Counted from the stretch's first letter, positions 42,120 to 51,468 are shown. The stretch is 64,000 nt of DNA from CAVORB01 sp963698495 (GCA_963698495.1 CAVORB010000006.1:1-64000); one strand, 5' to 3'. Made by a program: numbers and translations. The notes: a model not told the origin generated them from the letters alone.

Positions 42120-44893
42120 GCGCATCCAACGGTTATGTCATCGGCCTGACCAAGGTACACGACGCCGGCCCGGCCACGCAGAAGCTCAACATCGTCGTCG
42201 TCGCCGAGGGCTTCGAGGCGGGCGACATGGCGGACTTCCGCACCCGTGTAGACGAGCTGCTGGACTTCATGCTGCAGGAGGCGCCGTTCGACGAGGAGGA
42301 GATCGCCTGCGGCTTCAATCTGTACCGGCTGGAGGTCGCCAGCGACGAAACCGGGGCGGACGACCCCGACTGCGATGGCGCCGGCGCCGGCACCACCGCC
42401 GACACCTACTTCGACGCATCCTTCTGCTGGGACGGCCAGATCCGCAGGCTGCTGTATTGCGACACCGCCCTGGTCATCGACAAGGTGGACGACCATCTGC
42501 CCGAATGGCACGCGATCGTGGTGCTGGTCAACTCGACCATCCGCGGCGGCGGCGGCGGCACGGTAGCCGTGCTCAGCACCGGCAGCTCCGACTGGAAGGA
42601 CGTCGCGCTGCACGAGATGGGACACTCGCTGTTCGGCCTGGCGGACGAGTACGACTACTACCAGGGTTGCAGCAGCGGCGAGACCGACCGCGACAACTAC
42701 ACCGGCGGCGAGCCTTCCGAGCCGAACGTAACCGCCAACACCAACGCCGCGACCTTGAAGTGGTCGGCGCTGGTCACCTCCGGCGCGGCGATCCCGACCA
42801 TGTCCAACCCGGACTGCACCCAGTGCAACAACGGGCCGAGCCCGGTGGCGGCCGGAACCGTCGGCCTGTTCGAGGGCGCGCGCTACTTCCATTGCGGGGC
42901 CTACCGGCCGGAATACAGCTGCCGGATGCGGGTGTCGACCGCCGACTACTGCGCCGTGTGCCAGCAGGAGATCCGCGATGTGATGGCGCCCTACGCCCAA
43001 TCGGCGAACATCGCGCTGAACACCGCCAGCATCAACTTCAACGACGTGCCAGAGGGGGTCACCACCATCCGTGCCGCCTCGTGGACGGTCGAGTCCTGCC
43101 TCGACAAGACCTTCACCGTCGTCAGCGGACCGACCGACGCGGCATTCAGTCCGTTCGACGGCACCACGGCGCTGTCCGAGGCGACCGGGCCCGGTCCGCG
43201 TCAGGCCTATCTCTGGTTCCAGTACACCGGTGGCGCGCCCGGCAGCACCGCCAACGGCTCGGTCACCATCCGCTGCGAGGAAACCGGCGACGAGTGGACC
43301 ATCCCGCTGACGGCCAACAGCGTCGCCCGACCGACCGTGGTCGTTCAGCTGGTGTTCGACCAGTCAGGCAGCATGACCCTGGTCACCGCCGACGGGCGCA
43401 CCCGCGAGCAGGTGCTGCGCGACTCCGCGTCGGTGCTGGTCGATCTGCTCTACCCGGACAGCGGGATCGGCATGAACACCTACGACCAGGACCCCCATCC
43501 GCTGATGGAGATCGAGCCCGCTGGCGCGGTGGGCATCGGGCTGGGCCGGCTGCATGCGCGCTCCAGCATCAGCACGTACGCCGCCAACCCGGCGGGCATG
43601 ACCGCCATCGGCGACGGGATCGAGCTTGCGCGACAGAAGCTCAATGCCGCGAGCGGCTATGACCAGAAGGCCATGATCGTGTTCACCGACGGTATCGAGA
43701 CGGCGCCGCAGTACGTCGCCGACGTGGCCGCCAGCGTGGTCGACAGCCGCGTGTTCGCGATCGGCATGGGCAACGCCAGCGATATCCAGCCGGCGACCCT
43801 GAACGCGCTGACGGACAATACCGGCGGCTATCTGCTCATGACCGGCACCCTGAGCAGCGACGATGTCTTCCTGCTCTCCAAGTACTACCTGCAGATCCTG
43901 GCCGGGGTCAGCAACAACGACATCGTCCTCGATCCGGAAGGCGTGATCAGCGCGGCCACGAAGACGGTCGTGCGCATCCCGTTCGATGTCGCCGATACCG
44001 ACATCGAGATCACCACCACCTTGCTCAGCGACATCCCCTCGGCGCTGGAGTACGTGGTCGAGACCCCGGGGGGCGAGCTCATTCACCCCGGAATCGCGGC
44101 CAGTGATCCGACGGTGGACCACAGCCTGAGCGCCCAATCGGCCTTCTACCGGTTCTCGCTCCCGCACGTCTCGGCGAGCGGAGCGGCCAGCCGCGAGGGA
44201 CGCTGGCACGTCCTGCTGGGGGTCAACTACAAGAACCTGCTCAACTGGCTGCGCGAGCGTCAGCGCGACCTGTCGGACGAGCAGATCGCAAGCTACCCGG
44301 TGCGCTACAACGTCAGCGTCCAGGCCTATTCCAACCTCAAGATGCAGGCACGGCTGCTGCAGAACCACCACGGCGCGAACGCGACCTTCACCTTGCGCGC
44401 CACCCTCACCGAGTACGGCGCGCCGCTGCGAGGCTCCGCCACGGTGTGGGCGGAGATCACGGAGCCCGACGGCACCCAGAGCACGCTGTCCCTGGACGAG
44501 ACCCAGCAAGGCGTGTTCGAGGCCAGCGTAGTCCCGGCCTCGACCGGGGTGCTCCGCGCCCGCGTCCGCGGTCAGGGCGAGACCCGACGGGGCCTGCCGT
44601 TCACCCGCGAGCAGCTGGTCACCGGCGTCACCTGGGTCGGCGGCGATCGACCGTGGGAGCCGCCGCGGGACGGCAGGCCCGAGGAGGACGGGCTCGAGCG
44701 CCTGCTGAAATGCCTCTGCACCGGCAAGATGCTCAGTCCGGAGCTGATGGAGCGGCTGGAGAAATCCGGCCTAAACATCAGGGCCCTGCTCGAGTGCGTG
44801 TGCGCGAGGCGCGCGGACGTGACCGGTAAGATCAGTCGCATCGACCCGGAGATCGTCAAGGCCATGACCACGTTGAACCGGTTGCTCAAGTAG
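42116..44893 (+). CDS. M64-type metallopeptidase with von Willebrand A domain
   Basis: The protein has 925 residues. The N-terminal 300 residues fit the M64 (IgA peptidase-type) family: QKLNIVVVAEGFEAGDMADF and the zinc motif VALHEMGHSLFGLADEYDYY (about residues 158-177), plus several cysteines. A beta-sandwich-like stretch follows (about 300-400). A von Willebrand A domain has an intact MIDAS: VQLVFDQSGSMTLV (about residue 412), GMTAIGDGIELARQKLN and IVFTDGIE. The last part (about 640-925) is beta-rich with a Cys-containing helical end. Known M64 enzymes are secreted, but no signal peptide is visible. The start has GGGAGGTG upstream and overlaps the preceding gene. A terminator follows. Confidence 0.88.
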   Translation: MSASNGYVIGLTKVHDAGPATQKLNIVVVAEGFEAGDMADFRTRVDELLDFMLQEAPFDEEEIACGFNLYRLEVASDETGADDPDCDGAGAGTTADTYFDASFCWDGQIRRLLYCDTALVIDKVDDHLPEWHAIVVLVNSTIRGGGGGTVAVLSTGSSDWKDVALHEMGHSLFGLADEYDYYQGCSSGETDRDNYTGGEPSEPNVTANTNAATLKWSALVTSGAAIPTMSNPDCTQCNNGPSPVAAGTVGLFEGARYFHCGAYRPEYSCRMRVSTADYCAVCQQEIRDVMAPYAQSANIALNTASINFNDVPEGVTTIRAASWTVESCLDKTFTVVSGPTDAAFSPFDGTTALSEATGPGPRQAYLWFQYTGGAPGSTANGSVTIRCEETGDEWTIPLTANSVARPTVVVQLVFDQSGSMTLVTADGRTREQVLRDSASVLVDLLYPDSGIGMNTYDQDPHPLMEIEPAGAVGIGLGRLHARSSISTYAANPAGMTAIGDGIELARQKLNAASGYDQKAMIVFTDGIETAPQYVADVAASVVDSRVFAIGMGNASDIQPATLNALTDNTGGYLLMTGTLSSDDVFLLSKYYLQILAGVSNNDIVLDPEGVISAATKTVVRIPFDVADTDIEITTTLLSDIPSALEYVVETPGGELIHPGIAASDPTVDHSLSAQSAFYRFSLPHVSASGAASREGRWHVLLGVNYKNLLNWLRERQRDLSDEQIASYPVRYNVSVQAYSNLKMQARLLQNHHGANATFTLRATLTEYGAPLRGSATVWAEITEPDGTQSTLSLDETQQGVFEASVVPASTGVLRARVRGQGETRRGLPFTREQLVTGVTWVGGDRPWEPPRDGRPEEDGLERLLKCLCTGKMLSPELMERLEKSGLNIRALLECVCARRADVTGKISRIDPEIVKAMTTLNRLLK

Positions 44894-44914
44894 CCGGCGC
44901 CAAAGTCAGTGATC

Positions 44915-44946
44915 ACCGGCAGCCCGGCTGGGCTGCCGGTTTTTTT
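44915..44946 (+). terminator. Rho-independent terminator after the M64 gene
   Basis: A perfect GC-rich hairpin, ACCGGCAGCCC with GGGCTGCCGGT around a short GGCT-containing loop, is followed directly by a run of eight T. It lies 22 bases after the M64 stop and before the convergent nhaR gene. Confidence 0.93.
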
Positions 44947-44973
44947 CGCGCAGGGGCGCAAGCCCGCGCCCGG

Positions 44974-45873
44974 TCATCCCGAAAAGGTCTGGCGCGCGGC
45001 CTCCGTGATCGCGGAGACCGCCGGATGCTTGATGCGGCGCTCCGCCGAAATCGCGTAGAAGCGCTCCTTGACGTCCTCGGCGCGGCCGATTATCTGCACC
45101 CCGTACTTATCGAGGACGTCGTCGTCCAGCACCGTGGGTGAGGTGAAGACCCCGACACCCGCCGCGCCGAAGGTCTTCATCAGGGCGCGATCCTCGAACT
45201 CCGCAACCACATTAGGAGCAATGCCCTGGCGCTCGAACCAGAGTTCCAGCGCACGGCGCAGCGCGCTGCTGCCCGTCGGCATGAGCATGGGGGCGCTATC
45301 CAGGGAGCGCGGGAAACCCTCCCGATAGGCTTGCGCCTGGTCGCCTGTCGCGAAGAAGCTGATCCCCGATTCGCCGAGCAGGTGATTGTAGGCGCGGATG
45401 TTGAGCGCGGGACTGAGCGGACTGTCCGCCAGCACCAGGTCAACCTTGTGCACCGAGAGGTCCGCCAGCAGATCGACCAGCGGCGCCTCCTGACACACCA
45501 GCCGTATCGGCTCGCCGGCGCGCAGCGCGGGGGCCAGCACCCGGTAGGCGAGGAGCTTGGGAACCACCATGGCGATGCCGACGTTCAGGGTGAGCACGGA
45601 GCCAGGCCTCCGGCCGCCGAGGACGTCGCGCAGCTCGCCCTCGAGCCGGAACATCTCGTCCGCGTAGGAGAAAACCAGCCTCCCCGTATCGGTGAGCGCC
45701 AGATTGCGTCCAGCCTTGGCGAACAGCTTCGCGCCGACCTGATCCTCCAGCTCCCGCAGCTGGCCGCTAATGGTCTGGGGCGTCAGATGCAGGATCTGCG
45801 AGGCGCGGGCGATGGAGCCGTTGGCGGCGACCGCCCAGAAGTAACGCAGGTGCTTGAGGTTGAGGCTTGCCAT
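44974..45873 (-). CDS. nhaR: LysR-family regulator, NhaR type
   Basis: The protein has 299 residues (E. coli NhaR 301). It opens MASLNLKHLRYFWAVAANGS and the helix-turn-helix includes SIARASQILHLTPQTISGQL, where LTPQTISGQ is typical of NhaR rather than LysR proteins in general. The substrate-binding domain follows (LTLNVGIAMVVPKLLAYRVL). NhaR activates the Na+/H+ antiporter gene nhaA in response to sodium in E. coli. No nhaA lies next to it; the neighbour is a transposase remnant. The start at 45873 is chosen over a longer frame at 45912. Confidence 0.88.
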   Translation of the reverse strand: MASLNLKHLRYFWAVAANGSIARASQILHLTPQTISGQLRELEDQVGAKLFAKAGRNLALTDTGRLVFSYADEMFRLEGELRDVLGGRRPGSVLTLNVGIAMVVPKLLAYRVLAPALRAGEPIRLVCQEAPLVDLLADLSVHKVDLVLADSPLSPALNIRAYNHLLGESGISFFATGDQAQAYREGFPRSLDSAPMLMPTGSSALRRALELWFERQGIAPNVVAEFEDRALMKTFGAAGVGVFTSPTVLDDDVLDKYGVQIIGRAEDVKERFYAISAERRIKHPAVSAITEAARQTFSG

Positions 45874-46024
45874 CGCGCTGAGACTTGCCGGACGTTTCGT
45901 CGATTTACCCAAAACAGCTCGCGGGGCGCGATGGCGAAGCGTATTGCCCCGACGGCGGGGCTTCCACGCGGCACGATAGGGTCACCCGGATGTCCCCGCA
46001 GCGCGCGTCTCTCCTCGCACGCCC

Positions 46025-46262
46025 CATTGCGACCGCTGGCAACGGGTCTTCGCCGAACCGGCCGGCGCTGAAGCTTTCGACGAAGCCTTCGTCGCCAGCA
46101 CGATTATTCGCATCCATCAACATGCGGCGGCTGCCCAAGAAAAGAAGACCGGCGGCAACCTCGTCCGATGGCGCCCCGAACCGGGACGGGCGCCCGAGCC
46201 GAGCGAGGCCGGGCCGTTGCCATGGGGCGTAATCGACCTGGCATGGATCTGGCCCGCCTAAA
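46025..46262 (+). pseudogene. IS5-type transposase remnant
   Basis: An uninterrupted frame reads HCDRWQRVFAEPAGAEAFDE, AFVASTIIRIHQHAAAAQEK, KTGGNLVRWRPE and stops at 46260-46262. The order RW-x-RVF, then S/D-STIIRIHQHAA and KTGG, is that of the middle of IS5-family transposases. The family DDE aspartate in DSTIIR is Ala-Ser here. Only about 80 residues remain, and the sequence upstream to 45913 and downstream does not extend the match, so it is a dead fragment. Confidence 0.6.
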
Positions 46263-46277
46263 GCCAGCACGATCTGA

Positions 46278-46345
46278 GGAAACGCTGACCAATTCAGCGC
46301 GCGGCACAGGGATGTGCCGCGTGCTGATTTTTGCCCGGATGGCCG
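46278..46345 (+). repeat. Dispersed repeat, copy A
   Basis: GGAAACGCTGACCAATTCAG starts a 68-base unit that has an internal hairpin (GCGGCACA, GGGA, TGTGCCGC) and ends GTGCTGATTTTTGCCCGGATGG. Related copies lie at 47920-47985 (inverted) and 61186-61320 (same orientation, with internal changes). It directly follows the transposase remnant and precedes the 3' end of the glycosyltransferase gene, so it may be an IS end or a small non-autonomous element. Confidence 0.65.
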
Positions 46346-46355
46346 ATCATCAGCT

Positions 46356-47435
46356 CTAAGCCCCGACCAACTTCCGATACAGCGCCAGATACTGATCCAG
46401 GATCGCCTGGCAGGAGAAGTCGCGCATGACCCGCTCATGGCCGCGCTCGGCCAAGCCCTCGCGAAGGGCAGCATCCTCGAGCAGAAGCCGCACACCCTCG
46501 GTCAACGCCGACGGATCGTCGCAGGTCACGCGCCAGGCGTCTTCCCCGTGGCGCGTGACCTCCTGGGCGCCAAGGAACTCGGTGGCGAGCAGCGGCTTTC
46601 CGTGGGCCCAGGTTTCGAGCAGCACGTTGCCGAAGGGCTCGCCGCGCTTGGCGGGAAAGACGATCAAATCGGCCAGGTCATAGTAAGGGCCCGGATCGAT
46701 CTGCCACCCGGTAAAGCGCAGGCGCTCGCCGATCCCGAGCCGCGCCGCGAGCGCCTCAAGCGCCGCGCGCTGCGGTCCATCCCCCAGCACGAGCAGCACG
46801 ACCGGACGACCATCGACATCGGGGGCGAGCCGCGCGAAGCCCTGCAATAGGTCGTCGAATCCCTTGATCGGCGTGAAACGCCCCGGCGACATCAGCACCC
46901 AGGCATCCGCGGGAATCGCCCATTGCGCCCGCAGCGAGGCGAGATCCTCAGCGGACGCCGCCTCGGGGAAATCGGCGAAGTTGTATATGAGGTGCACGCG
47001 CTCGACCGGCAGGCCGCCGCGGATCATGTAGTCGCAGATACCGCGGGTGTTGCCGATCCAGGCGTCGCAATGACCGAAGCCGTCAAGCTTGTAGTAGTTG
47101 CCCAGGCGCGCTACGTGTACGGGCCGCCCGTGCGCGAAGCGGGGTCCGGTGAAATGGGTGAGACGCGTCGCCCGTCCCATGTAGGTCTGCACCAGGTCGG
47201 GTCCGAGACGCGCCAAGGCGCGGCGTACGCCCCAGCGCGAGACCGGATCCCAGACCGTATGCATGGGTACCTGTTCGAGCGTGACGGCGCCCCAGTCCAA
47301 GGGGACGAGCTCGCTGTTTCTGCGCACGATGGCATGGGTGGGCTCGCCGTGCCCCGCGAGCGCCCGCGTGAACCGGAAAAACCAGCGCTCGGCACCGCCG
47401 AGCGTCTTGCTGCCAATCACCTGTGCGGTCTTCAT
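46356..47435 (-). CDS. Glycosyltransferase family 4 protein
   Basis: The protein has 359 residues. It has the GT-B layout: an N-terminal domain starting AQVIGSKTLGGAERWFFRFT (family GGAE motif) and a C-terminal nucleotide-sugar domain with SPGRFTPIKGFDDLLQGFAR, VLLVLGDGPQRAALEALAAR, LRFTGWQIDPGPYYDLADLI and the E-x7-E region FGNVLLETWAHGKPLLATEF. It transfers a sugar from an activated donor in the cytoplasm, perhaps to a lipid or surface glycan. No other polysaccharide genes are adjacent. Short inverted repeats lie on both sides (46278-46345 and 47920-47985). Confidence 0.92.
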   Translation of the reverse strand: MKTAQVIGSKTLGGAERWFFRFTRALAGHGEPTHAIVRRNSELVPLDWGAVTLEQVPMHTVWDPVSRWGVRRALARLGPDLVQTYMGRATRLTHFTGPRFAHGRPVHVARLGNYYKLDGFGHCDAWIGNTRGICDYMIRGGLPVERVHLIYNFADFPEAASAEDLASLRAQWAIPADAWVLMSPGRFTPIKGFDDLLQGFARLAPDVDGRPVVLLVLGDGPQRAALEALAARLGIGERLRFTGWQIDPGPYYDLADLIVFPAKRGEPFGNVLLETWAHGKPLLATEFLGAQEVTRHGEDAWRVTCDDPSALTEGVRLLLEDAALREGLAERGHERVMRDFSCQAILDQYLALYRKLVGA

Positions 47436-48168
47436 GCCGTCCCTCCCGAGACCTCGACCCCCAGCAGATCCAAGTACGGGTGTAGCCTAACGGCCAAGGG
47501 ACAAAGGGATAGGAAACCCAACCGCGAGACGGGAGGATCGGACGCAAAGCGATCACGGAAGGAGCGTGCAAGCAAGGGCATTTGACCAAACATAGGGCGG
47601 CGCGACGGTTCGTCATCAGGGTCATCACGGAATTCCAGGCTGATCTTACCTCTCAGCGCAGGACTTGGTCTCATCGGCATGGCGCCGAATCGGCGTACGG
47701 ACCTGACGGCGGCTGCGGCAACGATGCCGGCTTGCACGGCGCCGCCCTGAGACACGCCGGTATTCCGTCTTGCGTGCGCGCTGCTTGGGATGAAGCGGGC
47801 CCCTCGGAGGGCGTCGTGCGCCAGCGCATGGACGCCGTCGCGGCGCAGGTCCAACGCGGCATGCGTGGGCCCTCCGCAAACCCATTCCGCGGAGTAGAGG
47901 AAATGGGACGCTGATTATTGGTCATCCTGGACAACATGAGCACATCCGTGTGCCGCGCAAGCGCTGCATTGATGAGCGCTTCCCCAGCATAAGAGCAGAC
48001 CGGCAACGCGGCCGCTCAAGCCCTCCCACCGACACACCGTCGTCGCGGCCACCAGGCCCCCACAGGACATCGCCTGCGCTGACCCACGCACAGACCGGGC
48101 CTCGCTCCAAGGTGAACGACCGCTCGGCGACGTCGGGTGCGGCCTGGCGCGAGGAGCCGCAAGCTGAC
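47436..48168. other. Gene-poor stretch
   Basis: About 730 bases. Open frames on both strands are Arg/Ala/Pro-rich without family resemblance, ribosome-binding sites or context. The only structure seen is dispersed repeat copy B (47920-47985). The base use does not suggest a recently lost gene that I recognise. Confidence 0.55.
47920..47985 (-). repeat. Dispersed repeat, copy B (inverted)
   Basis: Read on the plus strand, GGTCATCCTGGACAACATGA followed by GCACATCCGTGTGCCGCGC and ends with TGATGAGCGCTTCCCC. This aligns with the reverse complement of copy A at 46278-46345, including the GCACAT / TGTGCCGC hairpin. Together, A and B flank the glycosyltransferase gene in inverted orientation. Confidence 0.6.
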
Positions 48169-48449
48169 TCAGTCCGGTCTCGTTAAGCGCTCCAGCTCCG
48201 CAAGGTACGCCATCGCCTCGGCCGCGTCGGAGCGGCACATCTCCGGCGTCGGACGCAGAGAGGCGCAGAAGGCGGGGCGCTCGGGCCGGCCAAACAGCAG
48301 ACAGCGGTTGTCTGGCGTGAGCTGGACGCAACGCACGCCCGCGGGCTTACCCGCCGGGCATGCCGGGGATCGGGCTCGCGATCGGAAGGGGCAATGCAAC
48401 AGGCACCGCAATGGGCGCGACATTCCTGGGCGTTGTCGTCCCTCGCCAC
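48169..48449 (-). CDS. YkgJ-type cysteine-cluster protein, two frameshifts
   Basis: The protein is about 92 residues after correction. One frame gives MARDDNAQECRAHCGACCIA (GTG start 48449), another gives PAGKPAGVRCVQLTPDNRCL followed by LFGRPERPAFCASLRPTPEM and CRSDAAEAM. Removing one G near 48385 and one C near 48354 (plus strand) joins them as CCIAPSIASPIPGMPAGKPA, the exact YkgJ pattern (C-x2-C-C, PGMPxGKPA, C-x7-C-x-LF, RPxxC, EMC). The family has a conserved cysteine cluster thought to bind zinc or an iron-sulfur cluster; its role is unknown. Two separate indels in 30 bases look like sequencing errors but could be real. Confidence 0.75.
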
Positions 48450-48493
48450 GACTCCGGACCTCGATTGCCGAGGGTGCCCGGCGCGTTGACGGG

Positions 48494-49270
48494 TCAGCCG
48501 CGCGGGGCCGTCGAACCCGCTCCCTCTTTCAGCCTGAGCAAAGGCTCCACCAGGTCCATCGGCAGCGGGAACACGATGGTGGAGGACTTGTCTCCCGCCA
48601 CCGCGGTCAGGGTCTCCATGTAGCGCAGCTGGATGGCCTGGGGTTGGGCCGAGAGGATGCGCGCGGCCTCGGTGAGCTTCTCCGCCGCCTGCATCTCGCC
48701 CTCGGCGTGGATGACCTTGGCCCGCCGCGAGCGCTCCGCCTCCGCCTGACGGGCAATGGCGCGGATCATGCTTTCGTCCAGGTCCACGTGCTTGATCTCG
48801 ACGTTGGCGACCTTGATGCCCCAGGCGTCGGTCTGGGTGTCGAGAATCCGGCGGACGTCGTCGTTGAGCTTGTCGCGCTCGGCGAGCATCTCGTCGAGCT
48901 CGTGCTGGCCGAGTACCGAACGCAGCGTGGTCTGGGCAAGCTGGCTGGTGGCCATCAGATAGTCCTCGACCTGGATGATGGACTTCTCGGGATCCAGGAC
49001 CCGGAAGTACACCACCGCGTTCACCTTCACCGACACGTTGTCGCGGGAGATCACGTCCTGGCTCGGCACATCCATGACGATGACCCGCAGGTCCACCTTG
49101 ACCATCTGCTGAATCACCGGCACCACGATGATCAGTCCCGGGCCCTTGACCTTCCAGAAGCGGCCCAGGGTGAAGATGACCCCGCGCTCGTACTCGCGCA
49201 GGATCTTGATCGCGGAGACGATGAATACGAGGACCAGGACGATGACGGCGGCATAGACTTCGAATGGCAT
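48494..49270 (-). CDS. Slipin (SPFH/stomatin-like membrane protein)
   Basis: The protein has 258 residues. An N-terminal membrane helix (VYAAVIVLVLVFIVSAIKIL) is followed by the SPFH domain: REYERGVIFTLGRFWKVKGP, GLIIVVPVIQQMVKVDLRVI, DVPSQDVISRDNVSVKVNAV and a helical C-terminus (SMIRAIARQAEAERSRRAKV, IHAEGEMQAAEKL). Slipins organise membrane microdomains and oligomerise. The gene starts two bases after the nfeD stop; slipin-NfeD operons are a well-known pair in which the NfeD protease can cut the slipin. Confidence 0.95.
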   Translation of the reverse strand: MPFEVYAAVIVLVLVFIVSAIKILREYERGVIFTLGRFWKVKGPGLIIVVPVIQQMVKVDLRVIVMDVPSQDVISRDNVSVKVNAVVYFRVLDPEKSIIQVEDYLMATSQLAQTTLRSVLGQHELDEMLAERDKLNDDVRRILDTQTDAWGIKVANVEIKHVDLDESMIRAIARQAEAERSRRAKVIHAEGEMQAAEKLTEAARILSAQPQAIQLRYMETLTAVAGDKSSTIVFPLPMDLVEPLLRLKEGAGSTAPRG

Positions 49271-49272
49271 GA

Positions 49273-50676
49273 TCAGGATTCCTTCTCAGTTGTTTCGGGG
49301 ACGACCAGGAGGGTCAGTCCGTCGCGCCCGGTGACGGTCACCGGTGCCCCGGGCTGGATGGCGGCCTCGCTGCGGGCCGTCCAGACCTCTCCGTGAAGAT
49401 GCACGCTGCCGGAGCCGGGAAACCCGGAGACGGCCTGCCCGTGCGCGCCCATCAGCTCCTCCGCGCCGCTGACCACGGGCCTGCGATGGGACTTGAGGGC
49501 AAGGCCGATGATGAAGAAAAGCAGCAGCGCGCTGATCACGGCCAGCGTCAGAACCAGGGGAATCGACAGGCCGAAACCGGGCGCCTCGGTGTCGATCAGG
49601 ATCAGCGAGCCGACCACGAACGCGGCGACCCCGCCCAGGCCCAGGGCGCCGAAGCTGGGCGCGAACGCCTCGGCCACCATCAGGGCAAGCCCCAGCAACA
49701 TGAGGGCGACGCCAGCGTAATTGATCGGCAGGAGCTGGAATGCATAGAGGGCGAGCACCAGACTGACGGCACCGACGGTTCCGGGCACCACGGCGCCCGG
49801 GTTGGAGAACTCGTAGATCAACCCGTAAATGCCTACCAGCATCAGGATGTAGGCGATATTGGGGTTGCTGATGATCGAGAGCAGGCGGCTGTGCCAGTCG
49901 GGCGCCAGCTCCACCTGGACCAAACCATCGGTATCGAGCACCACGTCACCGGACGCGGTCTTCACCACCCGGCCGTCGATCATGGCGAGCAGGCTGTCCA
50001 GGTCCGGCGCCACGAGATCCACCACGCCGAGCCGGACCGCATCTTCCGCCGGCAGGCTTGCGGCCTCGCGCACCGCTTTCTCCGCCCACTCCGCGTTGCG
50101 CCCTCGCATCTGCGCCAGGCTGCGGATGTAGGCCACCGCATCGTTGACCAGCTTGTCCTTTTTCGCATCCCCGCTGGACTTGGGCATGGACTCATCGGAC
50201 GGCGCATCCTCCGCGGCGTCCTTCGGCTGCGATTTCTCCGGCGTGCCCGAGGGCAGTCCGCCGAGCTCCACCGGGGTGGCCGCCCCGAGGTTGGTGCCCG
50301 GGGCCATGGCGGCCACGTGGCAGGCATAGAGGATGTAGGTTCCGGCGCTGGCCGCTCGCGCCCCGCTGGGGGCCACGTAGCAGACCACAGGCACATAGGA
50401 GGAGGTGATTGCCTTGACGATGGCGCGCATGGAGGTGTCGAGACCACCCGGGGTGTCCATGCGCAGAACCAGAAGCCTGGCACCGCGGTCCTGCGCCTCG
50501 TCGATGGCCCTCCCGACATAGGCGCTGGTGGCGGGACCGATGGCGCCGTCCACGTCGATGATGATGGCCTCGGCCAATCCCCGGGCGTCGTCCTGCTCGC
50601 CGCCGGCCTGGGCCGCTGCCATGCCTGGGACCGCAAGCAACAGCCCGATCAATGCGCACATCCAGCCGCGCTTCAT
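49273..50676 (-). CDS. nfeD: NfeD-type membrane serine protease, long form
   Basis: The protein has 467 residues. A signal peptide (CALIGLLLAVPGMAAAQAGG) precedes a ClpP-like domain with the active serine in YVAPSGARAASAGTYILYAC and MDTPGGLDTSMRAIVKAI upstream; the catalytic lysine is probably in the KKDKLVNDAVAYIRS segment. Four to five membrane helices follow (IAYILMLVGIYGLIYEFSNP, AVSLVLALYAFQLLPINYAG), and the C-terminus is an OB-fold NfeD domain (GQAVSGFPGSGSVHLHGEVW). The long form matches the protease that acts on slipins. It leads the operon with the slipin gene. Confidence 0.94.
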   Translation of the reverse strand: MKRGWMCALIGLLLAVPGMAAAQAGGEQDDARGLAEAIIIDVDGAIGPATSAYVGRAIDEAQDRGARLLVLRMDTPGGLDTSMRAIVKAITSSYVPVVCYVAPSGARAASAGTYILYACHVAAMAPGTNLGAATPVELGGLPSGTPEKSQPKDAAEDAPSDESMPKSSGDAKKDKLVNDAVAYIRSLAQMRGRNAEWAEKAVREAASLPAEDAVRLGVVDLVAPDLDSLLAMIDGRVVKTASGDVVLDTDGLVQVELAPDWHSRLLSIISNPNIAYILMLVGIYGLIYEFSNPGAVVPGTVGAVSLVLALYAFQLLPINYAGVALMLLGLALMVAEAFAPSFGALGLGGVAAFVVGSLILIDTEAPGFGLSIPLVLTLAVISALLLFFIIGLALKSHRRPVVSGAEELMGAHGQAVSGFPGSGSVHLHGEVWTARSEAAIQPGAPVTVTGRDGLTLLVVPETTEKES

Positions 50677-50826
50677 GATTCATCTCCTCGCTTACCGCAA
50701 TAAAGTAGGCGCCGTCTGCACTCGCCTCTAAGGTTAGACGCGGAAAGCGAGAAATGTCACACGACCATGACCACCTCGCCACCGCTATAATCGAAGCGTT
50801 TCCGAGCCGTCGAGCCAAAGCACGCC

Positions 50827-51282
50827 ATGATCGAGATCCGGGTCCAGCCAGAGCCCTTCGACCTTGCCGCCGAGCAGCAATCCCTGCTGCGCGGACGGCC
50901 GGAGGTCGGCGCGCTGGTCACATTCCTGGGCCTGATGCGGGACTTGAATGACGGCAGGCGGGTCAGCAGCATGACCCTCGAGCACTACCCGGGGATGACC
51001 GAAAGGGCGCTGCAAGCCATCGCCGAGGAAGCCGCGGGGCGCTGGGACCTGATGGGCATCCGCATCATTCACCGCGTCGGCCCGCTCGCGCCCCAGGACC
51101 CCATCGTGCTGGTCGCGGTAACCAGCAGCCACCGCGGGGAGGCCTTCCGCGCCTGCGAGTTCCTGATCGACTACCTCAAGACCCGGGCACCCTTCTGGAA
51201 GAAGGAAACCACGGACCAAGGAGAACGCTGGGTGGACGCGCGGGCCACGGACGACGAGGCGGCGGAGCGTTGGGAAACCTAA
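50827..51282 (+). CDS. moaE: Molybdopterin synthase catalytic subunit
   Basis: The protein has 151 residues, the normal length. Conserved segments: VGALVTFLGLMRDLNDGRRV, LEHYPGMTERALQAIAEEAA, IIHRVGPLAPQDPIVLVAVT, SSHRGEAFRACEFLIDYLKT and the catalytic lysine region PFWKKETTDQGERWVDA. It makes molybdopterin by adding two sulfurs from MoaD to precursor Z. No moaD or moaC lies next to it. Confidence 0.95.
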   Translation: MIEIRVQPEPFDLAAEQQSLLRGRPEVGALVTFLGLMRDLNDGRRVSSMTLEHYPGMTERALQAIAEEAAGRWDLMGIRIIHRVGPLAPQDPIVLVAVTSSHRGEAFRACEFLIDYLKTRAPFWKKETTDQGERWVDARATDDEAAERWET

Positions 51283-51468
51283 CGGTGTGAGAGCACGAAC
51301 ACTCCGAAGGTCACTGGCGGTGCAGATGCTGCGAAGGGCCGCGCATACTGACGGTCGGGCTCGATCACGGCGCATGGCTTGCGTGCCGAACGCGGCGGCG
51401 TCTTTCGCCCGCGAGGCATTTCCCGACACCCATGGCTTCCGAATCGGCCGCGAGGTCTGGTTCGGGTG

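Noticed and set aside
47582..47914. Possible gene of 110 residues
   Set aside because: No ribosome-binding site, no family resemblance and equally long frames on the other strand.
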